Assembly: GCA_036924085.1 (NCBI GenBank)
Contig: JAVGWX010000003.1
Span: 128,247,023-128,311,022, forward strand
DNA length: 64,000 nucleotides
DNA from: Ariolimax columbianus
Lineage: Eukaryota > Mollusca > Gastropoda > Stylommatophora > Arionidae
Reading direction: 5' to 3'
Shown: piece after piece, positions 33,600 through 43,225 of the stretch
How positions within the stretch are numbered: position 1 is the stretch's first letter
Layout: each line of letters begins with the position of its first letter
Made by a program: the position numbers and the translations under genes
The notes under the pieces: generated by a model
Told to the model about the DNA's origin: nothing
The model's database searches: none
Seen by the model: only the letters and a program-made list of their open reading frames with translations

Positions 33600-33942
33600 A
33601 ATGTACGGTCAGGCAAAACACACTGATCGGAGAATGTTAGCCAGGGTCAGGAGAAATATACTGGCCAAAAGGCTCACCTGATCTCCTTTTTGGTCGTCCT
33701 AGAAACGGACTGTTGTCGGTGGACAACAATATGGCTAACAAGGTGAGGTTCGACGTGATCTCCGTAGTAGTGAGCGACACGCAGATGAAGTCAAGCATAG
33801 CACAACCGCCTGGAGGACCCCGGTCCACCTTTATCAGCACGCTCGAGATGTGAGAAAAGCTACTGAAACCAGACACTTAACGACCTTTTCAGGGCGCACA
33901 CAAGAGTAACCTACTCATTGTGGGTACTCGAAACAACAACAT
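33600..33942 (+). mobile_element. Dispersed repeat Y, plus copy
   Basis: GGTCAGGCAAAACACACTGA, then GGTCAGGAGAAATATACTGG, CGTAGTAGTGAGCGACACGC, AGATGAAGTCAAGCATAGCA, CCGCCTGGAGGACCCCGGTC, CGCACACAAGAGTAACCTAC, and a CAACAACA end. It matches 35306-35608 closely and three minus copies. The CAA-rich end suggests a retrotransposed 3' tail. Confidence 0.8.
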
Positions 33943-33982
33943 CTGGGTCGGCTATCTCATCCTTTTATCTGTCAGTTTTGCC

Positions 33983-34142
33983 AGCCCATATGTAGTGATG
34001 GTATAAGTGGCATCCCCGCCACCTGGAAGATCGTCACGTCCTGCCAGCCCATATGTAGTGATGGTATATGTGGCATCCCCGCCACCTGGAAAATCGTCAC
34101 GTCCTGTCAGCCCATATATAGTGATGGTATGTGTGGCATCCC
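33983..34142. repeat. 63-bp tandem repeat, 2.5 copies
   Basis: Units begin AGCCCATATGTAGTGATGGT and end ATCGTCACGTCCTGCC. The 63-bp length is a multiple of three, so frames on both strands stay open through it. A partial unit (GGATCGTCACGTCCTGCCAG) also lies at 33537-33556. Confidence 0.9.
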
Positions 34143-35099
34143 CCACCACAAAGAGTCAGAGGTACAATGCTCACTGGCCTGCATCTCTGTCATTCATGGG
34201 GATAATTTATAGAGGACAAACAGTAAAGAACGAGACAAGAATGCATTTCCAGAGCAGGTACCACTCGCAGGTGAGTTCTGCAACTACACTTATATGGCTC
34301 CACCTGCTCCTCAGTCCTTTTGTCTGTATCCTCTCCAAGGACTTGTCTGGCTTGAGTGAACCTGTCAGGAGTAAAAACTCCCGCCGACAACATAGTTCCT
34401 TGGATCATTTGGGCGCGTAAGCTCTCCAACCTCGGCAAGGTATACGTACGTATGGAGAGGGCGGAGTGTGGAGAAGAAGAGGAGAGGAAAGGTCACTAGC
34501 CAAGGTAATACGCAGTATTTAATTACTACAGTCAGCGTTTGAATTATTATTGAAATGAACACTCGTGTTTTGTTAACTCGGTGCTGGAGAGAGATATAAT
34601 CATGTATCTTGTTTCAATGACTACATGCTAGACCAGGGAAGGGAGAGACTGAAAAAAATGGAGAGAGAGAGAGAGAGAGAGAGAATGTCGGTTGTGTGTG
34701 TGGTGAACGAAGGTAGAAGTTAATTATAATTAGTGTAAACTGAGTCATCTTCATGTCCGTAGTCTAGGTGGCCGTTGGAGCATGTATCGCGTTAATTATA
34801 TTTAACGGTGTAGTAATATTCCCATATATGATATTATATTTAACAGTGTAATTTGACTTAAAGTAAAGGCCTACTTTTCATTTTCCTGTCGATTATATCT
34901 ACATGATGTGCACAAAGCTCATCCTTCCTTTATCGCTTCTTACGATATGCCTGATAGGTTATATTGCCACTATTCTCCGCTTCCCTTTCAAGGTCTGATA
35001 ACACGCGAATTGAATGCATATAGTACATGAGAGATATGTTATAATTAGATTCGCTCAAATATTTTGACAGAAAGTGAAAGTTTTTACATTAACCTTCAG
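34143..35099. other. Unannotated stretch with (GA)n
   Basis: No gene recognised. A (GA)n microsatellite lies at 34661-34683. A 137-codon plus-strand frame at 34007-34420 starts in the 63-bp repeat and has no domain. Confidence 0.45.
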
Positions 35100-35142
35100 G
35101 AAGGAAGACTAACGTCTGATCAAGCAAAACACACTGATCAGA
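35100..35142 (+). mobile_element. Dispersed repeat Y, 5' piece before insertion
   Basis: The GAAGACTAACGTCTGATCAA / GCAAAACACACTGATCAGA segment matches the start of Y at 33604-33630. The rest of Y resumes at 35306 after repeat X. Confidence 0.7.
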
Positions 35143-35305
35143 TCTGCCGAAGACGGATGTGTCGGACCGAAAGGTGCAAATATCGCAGTCAAGCTGTAAA
35201 CTAGCGACACTACGCATTCCGTTCTCTGTACTACATCCTGCTACTTGCAAAGTCCTATTCAGGGATTGGTAGTGGGAGATTGAGAATGAACGCAGAAGAA
35301 GAAGA
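35143..35305 (+). mobile_element. Dispersed repeat X inserted in Y, with 12-bp TSD
   Basis: This runs from TCTGCCGAAGACGGATGTGT to the GCAGAAGAAGAAGA tail, 163 bp. It is flanked by an identical 12-bp direct repeat ACACTGATCAGA at 35131-35142 and 35306-35317. The duplication, the 3' GAA tail and the absence of the X 5' half indicate a 5'-truncated retrotransposed insertion into a pre-existing Y copy. Confidence 0.9.
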
Positions 35306-35608
35306 ACACTGATCAGACATATTAGTCAGGTTTAGGCAAAATATACTGGATAAGACCCTACCTCGGCTTCCACATAGCCCTTCCTGGAAACGAGCTATTT
35401 TTAAGGCAGCCTGGCAAACGAGATGAGGGATCGACGTGATCCCCGTAGTAGTGCGCGACACGCAGATGAAGCCAAGCATAGCACAGCCGCCTGGAGGACC
35501 ACATACATCAGCTCGGCATAAAAGGTAAGCTACGACAACCGGCCACTTAACGTCCTTGTCATGGCGCACAAAACAGTAATCCTACTCATTGTAGGCATTC
35601 AACAACAA
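35306..35608 (+). mobile_element. Dispersed repeat Y, remainder after insertion
   Basis: AGTCAGGTTTAGGCAAAATA, CGTAGTAGTGCGCGACACGC, AGCCGCCTGGAGGACC, GGCGCACAAAACAGTAATCC and CAACAACAAG end. About 80 percent alike to 33650-33942 by eye. Confidence 0.82.
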
Positions 35609-36068
35609 GACCAACCTTCAAATCTGGAATGAACAGCTGAGAAGACATGGATAACCCTTTACAGTTTAAAAACAAAAACCATGGTGGTCTCGAGAGAAGA
35701 GAAATCACATCATACTGGAAGAAGAGCCTCTAAAACAGACCAGGAAGTTAAAGTACATTAAACATTTTATTGACCAGAAGGGAAGTATCAAAGAAAAACC
35801 AGCTGCTCGAACCGCAGTAACTTATAAACGGTTGTACGCCATAATTAGTGATCACTTAGTGAAAGAGCAAACGGTCAGAAAACTAAGCTGGCCGTACAAT
35901 CGTTTCACATTACATCGTGTAGCATTTTGTTGTCAATGCGGATGTGAATCGTGGGCAATAATCACAACCCAGAAAAAAGATCTCAAATGAGATATTTAAG
36001 AAAGGTGATCCTAGTAATAAGGTCCGAGATTAGACAATGCAGCACTATTCCTAACACAGTTCTTGCAG
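35609..36068 (+). mobile_element. LINE RT thumb and C-terminal relic
   Basis: The plus strand reads LQ/SWNEQLRRHG, KQKPWWSREKRNHIILEEEP, LKQTRKLKYIKHFIDQKGSI, KEKPAARTAVTYKRLYAIIS, VAFCCQCGCESWAIITTQKK. It ends LQTRVEQIKLR, a stop, SDHV. This matches the order WNEELKKYG / KTKTMVISRE / LEQVxxFKYLGSxIDQKGNI / YGCESWxLTxxQK / VExxxLxWxGHV of a LINE RT end. At the TRVEQIKLR segment it enters a tandem array (36069-36236). RT palm absent; stops and frame changes present. Confidence 0.8.
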
Positions 36069-36236
36069 ACTAGAGTGGAGCAAATTAAACTTCGGTGATC
36101 TGACCATGTCTGACTAGAATGGAATAATCTAAACTTCGGTAATCTGACCATGTCTGACTCGAATGGGGTAATCTAAACTTCGGTAATCTGACCATGTCTG
36201 GAATAACCCAAAGTTGGATGATATGACAATATAAAA
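36069..36236. repeat. 44-bp tandem repeat seeded in LINE coding DNA
   Basis: Three full 44-bp units plus a partial fourth, of the type ACTTCGGTAATCTGACCATG. The first unit is the LINE segment reading TRVEQIKLRxSDHV, the expected sequence of the upstream LINE frame. The next units repeat it with changes (ACTAGAATGGAATAATCTAA). Confidence 0.85.
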
Positions 36237-36414
36237 CAGCCTTTAATAATAAACAAAGAACTAGGCTTTAATTAAGGCCAAGAGTCTAGCATATTTTTGT
36301 GACAAACCTCTAAACTTCATGATAGAATAGAAGGACTAAATCAGACAGTCGAACATTTTCTACAGAGGATAACTGTGTAATGATGTTGATCATGAATTGC
36401 GTCGTCGTCATGGC
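36237..36414. other. Spacer between arrays
   Basis: AT-rich spacer, nothing recognised. Confidence 0.4.
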
Positions 36415-37200
36415 ATGTGAACAAGAATATGAAGTCTTAACGTCAAACCCGCATGTGAACAAGAATATGAAGTCTTAACGTTAAACCCGCATGTGAACAA
36501 GAATATGAAGTCTTAACGTCAAACCCGCATGTGAACAAGAATATATGGTTCCCTAGTGTTAAACCACGTGAACAAGAATATATCGTGCCTCTAGTGTCAA
36601 ACTTTCATGCGAACAAGAATATGTCGTGTCCCTAGTGTCAAACTTTCATGTGAAAAAGAATATATCGTGCCATAGTGTCAAACCATGTGAACAAGAATAT
36701 ATCGTGCCATAGGGTCAAGCCTTCATGTGAACAAGAATATATCGTGCTCCTAGTGTCAAACTTTCATGATAATAAGAATATATCGTGCCCCTAGTGTCAA
36801 ACTTTCATGATAATAAGAATATATCGTGCCATAGTGTCAAACCTTCATAGGAACAATAATATATCACGCCATAGTGTTAAACCACGTGAACAAGAATATA
36901 TCGTGCCCCTAGTGTCAAACCTTCATGTGAACAAGAATATATCGTGTCCTAGTGTTAAACTTTCATGTGAAAAAGAATATTTTGGGCCATAGTGTCAAAC
37001 CTTCATGTGAACAAGAGCATTTGTGGTCATATTGTCAAACCTTCATGTGATAAAGAATATATCGTACCCTAGATTAAGACCATGTGAACAAGGATATATC
37101 GTGACCTAACATCAGACCTTCATGTGAACAAGAATATGATGTCTTAACCTTAGACGTGCAAGTGAAGAACATTATCACGTCCTAATTTCAGACCTATAAA
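36415..37200 (+). repeat. Minisatellite, 36-41 bp unit, plus orientation
   Basis: About 19 units of the type CATGTGAACAAGAATATATC plus GTGCCCCTAGTGTCAAACCTT. The first three units differ (AATATGAAGTCTTAACGTCA). The same repeat family occurs in opposite orientation at 37675-37970. Confidence 0.93.
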
Positions 37201-37674
37201 AAGAGATGTCTCCATCGTCACATCAGACGGTGAGAAAATAAAAATCAAACAGTTATCACCAAGTGAATGCACGTAAGACACTCCTAATTGTCACCTTCGT
37301 GGAACTATAAAAGAAAATTATTTTTATTTCGTTCGTCATCATTACTAAGGCAGAATTCATTTTATTGAGGTTTGCACCTTAAGGTCGAGTGCATCCAACT
37401 TCAGCACACGTTTTTATGTGTATCTACTTCAAATACGGGAAGGAACATGTTTCATAAATCGGAAGACAAGAAAATTTTGATTTTTCAGCCATCCCGTTAA
37501 CCCCAATGTGTCCATTGCATGCCGAAAGAACATCTTACAGCACCATTCAGATATGACTGAATATATCATTGTTACCTTTCAGTGGTAACTCTCAGCTTAG
37601 TAGTTGGTTTTTCTTTTTTCTTCATAAAGAGACGTCACTGTTAGGCACATCTGCACTTGGACCAGAACGATTGC
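37201..37674. other. Unannotated spacer between inverted arrays
   Basis: No gene recognised; it would form the loop of a large inverted structure. Confidence 0.45.
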
Positions 37675-37970
37675 ATGAAGGTCACATGAACGATCACATG
37701 AAGGCCTGACGTTAGGACACGATATATTCTTGTTCGCACGAAGGTCTGACGTTAGGGCACGATATATTCTTGTTCACATAAAGGTCTGACGTTAGGGCAC
37801 GATATATTCTTGTTCGCACGAAGGTCTGACGTTAGGACACGATATATTCTTGTTCACATGAAGATCTGACGTTAGTGCACGATATATTCTTGTTCACATG
37901 AAGATCTGACGTTAGGGCACGATATATTCATGTTCACGTGAAAGTTTGACGCTAGGGCACGATAATGTAC
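37675..37970 (-). repeat. Minisatellite, 40-bp unit, minus orientation
   Basis: About 7 units of the type GAAGGTCTGACGTTAGGGCA plus CGATATATTCTTGTTCACAT, the reverse complement of the family at 36415-37200. Its right edge merges into the LINE relic at 37960-38345. Confidence 0.93.
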
Positions 37971-38345
37971 CAGAACGACAGATCCATGCCCAGTGCCTTC
38001 ATGACCCGTTTACACACATCTTTGAACATCAGCTGTAGTCGGACGACTGTTCCAACTGCCCATATCTTTGGTGATGCAACCATCTTCCTTTCGACGAACA
38101 TGACCAAGCCATTGTAGTCTTTTCTTCCGAAAGAGTGGGTACATGCTTGGGAGTGCACCTCTGCTATTATCACTGTCTCTCCGTGTAATTCCAAAATGGT
38201 TCACAAGCGTCGTAGATGGAAGGTGTTAAGCCTTTGCTCTTGTTTGGAATAGCTTGCCCAGTTTTCGCTACCAAGTAGGTACGTGCTGACGCCACATGTA
38301 TTGTTAACAATGACTGTTTTTCATTGTAAGTTTTCTAGTTTTTCC
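37960..38345 (-). mobile_element. LINE ORF2 C-terminal relic joined to minisatellite
   Basis: The minus strand reads VNNTCGVSTYLLGSENWASY, SKQEQRLNTFHLRRL, then ALPSMYPLFRKKRLQWLGHV, RRKEDGCITKDM, and in a shifted frame QLMFKDVCKRVMKALGMDL then SFWYIIVP. This is the VSTLLYGSExW / RLNTFHMRxLR / GIPSMYxLLxxRRLRWLGHV / RPQLxFKDVCKRDMKAL order of a LINE C-terminus. The frame runs into the array right after FWYIIVP. The relic at 47410-47955 is the same family. Confidence 0.87.
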
Positions 38346-38659
38346 AAACACACGGCTTCAGGATACCAGTGGCTTTCAACACACACACACAAAGAGTTTG
38401 GATAAATATTATAGCCCGTTAATTGTGCACTGACCTACACGGCTGATATAATTCAATTCATATCCTGAGATGGCAGGAGTAAATAAGACTGTGGATGACA
38501 AAATAGACAATTCCGATATTTTGGTGACATTGATTTAAAAGAGCGAAGTGCCAAAGAACTTTCTTTTCTTCTACTTGCGATCAAATCGCTGACGTCAACA
38601 CTCTCAAATGAATTCCCGTGATGAACTCAAATCGTTCTTTGTAGCTTCTCTTTACCTCT
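38346..38659. other. Unannotated stretch
   Basis: A short (CA)n at 38378-38391; nothing else recognised. Confidence 0.45.
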
Positions 38660-39330
38660 GTACAATTTTGAGTCTAGTGCTTAATCCTTGAGCTAGTGTA
38701 CGTTCCTTAATACAGGGGACAGACCTGTTAGACATTCTCAGCAATTTCAGCCCACGTGTGCCCAATGGTGAAGTAGACAGTCGAAGCTGGTACATATATC
38801 TGTTCATTCTGATATGCACTGTCTTGCGGCAAAGAGATGTGATCTATTCATGCCGCTCAAGGGTAAAACAATCATCGTTTGGTTGGTCTTGTTCTCTTCT
38901 GATAGCCTGAACAGATATTTTTTTCTTCAAAGTATGTGATTTCAATGTCCTCTTGTTCAGTCTCCATCCTTTTTTGTAAGCAGGTCTGCTCTCATGTGCC
39001 CCAGTAAGCCACAATGGAATGGTAGTCACTGAAGTATGGTTCGCTTTCTAGCATCTACATTGCACAGTTCGTTCATCGGTGAGGGAGAATACCATCCTTG
39101 AGAGCTTGCAGTAGAGAAAAAGCATCTGCGAGGATGCATACCTGGTGCCAATCAGAATTGTTGTTATAGTTCCTATTTGCAGCGTGTACAAGTGCTTGAA
39201 CCTCAGCGTATAAGTAGAGCTGAATATACTAGTGGGAATACACCTTGTCTCACAATGGTTTCCGGTATTTGAGACAACCGATACAAGTTCCCCCATTCTC
39301 GGGAGCATTTGTTGCTGATCCACTGATCCA
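38660..39330 (-). mobile_element. LINE RNase H domain and tail relic
   Basis: Minus-strand readings include YASSQMLFLYCKLSRMVFS (like ASSQxVxFLSDALSVLQA, the RNase H Asp strand), PLWLTGAHESRPA (like WIPSHCGLxGNExAD), EQEDIEITYFEEK, DDCFTLERHE, then RKTVHIRMNRYMYQLRLS, corresponding to LRLRTGHNRMRHxLYxKLxxG. The catalytic Asp of the FLSDA strand is not kept in the read frame (YCK). Frames shift several times. Open frames of 91 and 61 codons fall inside. The relics at 45000-45395 and 55950-56130 carry the same tail. Confidence 0.68.
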
Positions 39331-40794
39331 TCTATATAGGCATGTATCCAAAGGATTAAAAAAGAAGTTGATATAATAGTGGTAGAACCTACAAATAAAA
39401 GACTATGAACAGCACGAACAAGTTAGAGAAAAACATTTTTGTTCAACACCAGACTTTTAGCATGGGGCGCTAAAATGGATGGGATACTTTCAATTTACAT
39501 AATTTCCTAGGTTCGTCTTAATGAGAATACCCTATATATCTTTGTTGACCGACAAGTATGTTAAAAATGTTATCAGTTATTGTGGATTACTCTCACAACT
39601 AACTTTAAAGAATTGTCAAAATTGCGCTGTAATGAAGCCACTTAGTAACGCTCAGTATGTATCGATACAACATTTGACAGATCCATTTCAGTCAGCCTAG
39701 CTAATTCCATTGACTTTTAATAATTAGCGATCCCGGCATTCTTGGAATCTTAAAATTGAAACAGGGCTTTTTTCTTTGGGCCGTTATCCATGGAATATTA
39801 GCATTACAGTGGATGTTTTTGATTGAACCTTCAATATAAGTGCTTGATTGCATCGTCAAGACAAAACTGTACGTATTATTTTGGAAGCATGGGTTAAAAG
39901 CGGATGAGGTGTGTGAAGAAAAGATGAGCGGGAAATGTGAGTGCTACGGGAAGGAGGAGATCATTTAATCGTTATACTGCTGTTTTATATTTCATATAGT
40001 ATATAGTCATTGACGGGCAGGTCTTCTACACGGGTGTTGCTGGTTATTTTGTTTGCACGGCCTATTTCTTTGCTAGCCTCTGATGCCATGACATGTGTAC
40101 ATGCCTCTACAGTCGCGACATTGTGGACAGACACGTATAGAGATACATGATTGCATACGCCAGACGGATGGCATCTAAACGAGACAAACGCTGACAATCA
40201 GTAGGATCTGTAAACTGATCTGCAATTAGCATGTCAAATATCCGGACTTTTGTGATTACCCGGTGCACCTTTTATATAATATTATGAGAGTAAAAGAACA
40301 CGAAGCAGTGGATAAGTACAAAAAAGAAAATAATAAGTCTGTTGATTAAAAGAAAACACAAAGAGTGACATGATATGCCTTTGGGGGACAAACACTACTA
40401 TACAGTGTACCCTCATCTTGACTGGAGAATGATATACTGTCTTCTACTGCTATCGTGGAGACAATTATTTTGTGAATTTATTTTACCGTTTGCGATTTCT
40501 TCCCTCGTCTGTGTGTTCAGTTTTTATCTGTTGAACAGTTGGCTATCTGACTCTGCAGTTGTAGTTCGCAGTCTGAATATTGTCACAATCTATTCTTTGT
40601 AAACGGCTGCATGTATGTTATATCAGACTATGTTTTCTATGTCATTTGTCCCAAGGCAGCTGTTTATGCATCAGGAGTGGTTCGATAGAACGATCAGACA
40701 AAGTGGTTGTATACAGACTGCAGAGTATTCTAAACCAGTATAAAGACGTTAAGTAAAGTTAGTCATTTCCAATTTTACGTTCACTGATATGCAT

Positions 40795-40835
<41 letters not shown>

Positions 40836-41289
40836 GCTACTAAAAATATAAATTCGTTGTGACATCTTCTTTTATGTCTTGTGATCTCAGGAGAACAAGA
40901 AAAGTAAAAAAAAATTACATAGCTCACAATCTCAAAGATGCCATCATATCCCCTACTTGTTTGCTCTCCCCTCTGAGGAGTGTACAAGCATGTACGCCAT
41001 CAGGCATTAAACGTTTGAAAAGCCCATTTGGCGGGAGCTAAAATATACATCCTGTAACGAAAGAATTCTTTTGAGACTGGCAGAAGTCCTCCTGGAAATC
41101 TGGAACAGCGAGCTCTCACCAAGAAAATGATAATCTCTTACAGCAAGTCGCTTCCTGGCTAAGCAAAAGGCGGGTTGTTGCGTGTTATTTGTTGGCTGTG
41201 GTTTTCTGGAGAAGATTGTGTGGTGATATTAAATTTGTCGGCGTTAGATAAATACAAGAAAGGGAAAAAATAGTGGGGTGCAGGATCTA
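39331..41289. other. Unannotated stretch with (AT)18
   Basis: No gene recognised. An (AT)n microsatellite of about 36 bp lies at 40799-40834. The composition is AT-rich. Confidence 0.5.
40799..40834. repeat. (AT)n microsatellite
   Basis: Uninterrupted TA dinucleotides. Confidence 0.95.
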
Positions 41290-42360
41290 TTGGCCGAAAC
41301 AGTGGCTGAGGGTTACTGGGACATTGTGTGAGGGTTAGTAAGATAGTGGTGTGAGTGAGGTTTAGTGGGAATGTGAGTGAGGGTTAGTGTGTGAAGTGAG
41401 GAAAGCAAGAGGGTTAGTGGGGAAACGAGTGAGGGTTAGTGGGGAAACGAGTGAGGGTTAGTGGGGAAAGTAAGAGAGAGTTTGTGGGGAAGTAAGTGAG
41501 GGTTAGTGGGGAAGTGAGTGAGGGCTAGTGGGGAAAGTAAGGTAGTGTTAGTGGGGAAAGTAAGGGAGGGTTAGTGGGGAACGTAAGTGAGGATTAGTGG
41601 AGAAGTGAGTCAGAGTTAGTGTCTGAGGTAAGTGATGGCTAGTGGGGAAAGTAAGTGAGGGTTAGTGGGGAAGTGAGTGAGGGTTAGTGGGGAAAGTAAG
41701 GGAGGGTTAGTGTGGAAAGTAAGGAAGGGTTAGTGGGGAAAGTAAGTGAGGGTTAGTGGGGAAGTGAGTGAGGGTTAGTGGGGAAAGTAAGGGAGGGTTT
41801 GTGGGGAAAGTAAGTGAGGATTCGTGGGGAAGTGAGTTAGAGTTAGTGTCTGAAGTAAGTGATGGCTAGTGGGGAAAGTAATGGAAGGTTAGTGGGGAAA
41901 GTAAGTGAGGATTAGTGGGTAAGTAAGTGATGGCTAGTGGGGAAAGTACGAGATAATTAGTAGGGAAGTGAGTGAGGGTTAGTGTGTGAAGTGAGTGAGG
42001 GTTAGTGTGTGGTGTGAAGTGAGTGAGGGTTAGTGGTTGAGGGTTAGTGTGGACGTGAGTGAGGGTTAATGGGAAAGTGAGTGAGGGTTAGTGGCGAAGT
42101 GAGGGAGGGTTATTGTGTGAAGTGAGTGAAAGGTCAATGGGGAAATAAGTGAGAGTTAGTATGTGGGGTGAGGGAAGTGAGTGAGGGTTAGTGGAGAAAT
42201 GAGTTAGGGTTAGTGGAGATGTGAGTGAGAGATAATGGTTGAGAGTTAGTGGAGAAGTGGGTTAGGCTTATGAAGCAGTGAGTAAGGGTTAGCGGGGAAG
42301 TGAGTTAAGCTTAGACAATGAGTTGGTTTAGCCAAGCAGTAGGAGTTAGTGGGGCGGTTA
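41290..42360 (+). repeat. G-rich minisatellite with GGGTTAG motifs
   Basis: About 45 degenerate units of 21-24 bp, type GAGGGTTAGTGGGGAAGTGA. Each carries GGGTTAG and usually GGGG on the plus strand. Divergence increases toward the right edge after about 42100. The strong G bias on one strand and the regular G-tracts make G-quadruplex formation plausible. Confidence 0.93.
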
Positions 42361-43079
42361 ATGATAATTAGAGCGACAGTGAATGAATGGGGCATTCAAT
42401 GAGTCACCAATACATGGGCTTATGTGACAATCATGTACACCAAGTAAGGATACTTGCTGGTCAAACATTGTCGTTGGTGATAAAGTATTTGAAACGCCCT
42501 TGCATAAAGCATTAACTTTTTCTGACGTGGGATGGGGATGACCAGCTGACTTCCCCGTCGCATTGTCTTTCCTAGCTGTAAGTTAGATCAATGAGATAGT
42601 GGGGTCAATGAAAAAGTGACGTAAATGTACCATTGTTAGAATGAACGATAGTGAATATATGCATAAGCCAATTCTTGACAGAAAAAGCTCAGGAAGGTAC
42701 GTTAAATCTCAACAAGTCACATCTAAACCGGGCATAAATCTGGTACGCCATCGTTACGTGATTAATTGAAGACCCTGTACTCGGATGACGAGTAAGATGG
42801 ACAAGTATCTGGAGAGGTCGTGCAATAAGTCCGATCTGACAGCCTGTTATTAAGGTCGATGTCCATGCAACGCGGAATATGTTACTCACAGAACTGGTTT
42901 GTAGTGCACCACGTTCGTCGCCCGTCTGACATTTGGTGGGCCATGCGATAAAAAAAACAACGCACGAGTGGGTCAGATGTGTTGTATCTTGCACTAGAGC
43001 AATCGCGCGAGTATGTCTGTAAATGTGAGCTGATTCCCTACTATTCTATTCTACATCAAGGAAGGAATGAAACATGTGG
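42361..43079. other. Unannotated stretch
   Basis: No gene recognised. A 101-codon minus-strand frame at 42689-42994 has no domain that I recognise. Confidence 0.4.
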
Positions 43080-43225
43080 CCGGGGACAACATGGCAAAGT
43101 AGTTAGTGGCATTGCTCACAACCCATACTTGCTGTGTTTGTAATTTATGAAACTGCAATCCGTTTTGTTTAATCCACGCTAAAGTCATGCACTAGGTCGT
43201 TACGGCGCAAAACACAGCAAAACGC
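43080..43225 (+). mobile_element. tRNA-derived SINE (S), copy 3, degenerate
   Basis: GGCCGGGGACAACATGGCAA with TTAGTGGCATTGCTCACAAC matches the head of S; then GCTAAAGTCATGCACTAGGT and CGGCGCAAAACACAGCAAAA match the GCTGAAGTCGGATGCACTGG / GGCGCAAAATAAAAACCACG body. Box B is lost, and about 60 bp of the body between is missing or replaced. Confidence 0.65.

Noticed and set aside
36415..37970. CRISPR-like array (regular direct repeats)
   Set aside because: Units are contiguous and degenerate with no unique spacers, and the window is eukaryotic in character; these are minisatellites.
41290..42360. Chromosome-end telomere tract
   Set aside because: GGGTTAG occurs once per 21-24 bp unit, not as tandem TTAGGG, and unique sequence lies on both sides.
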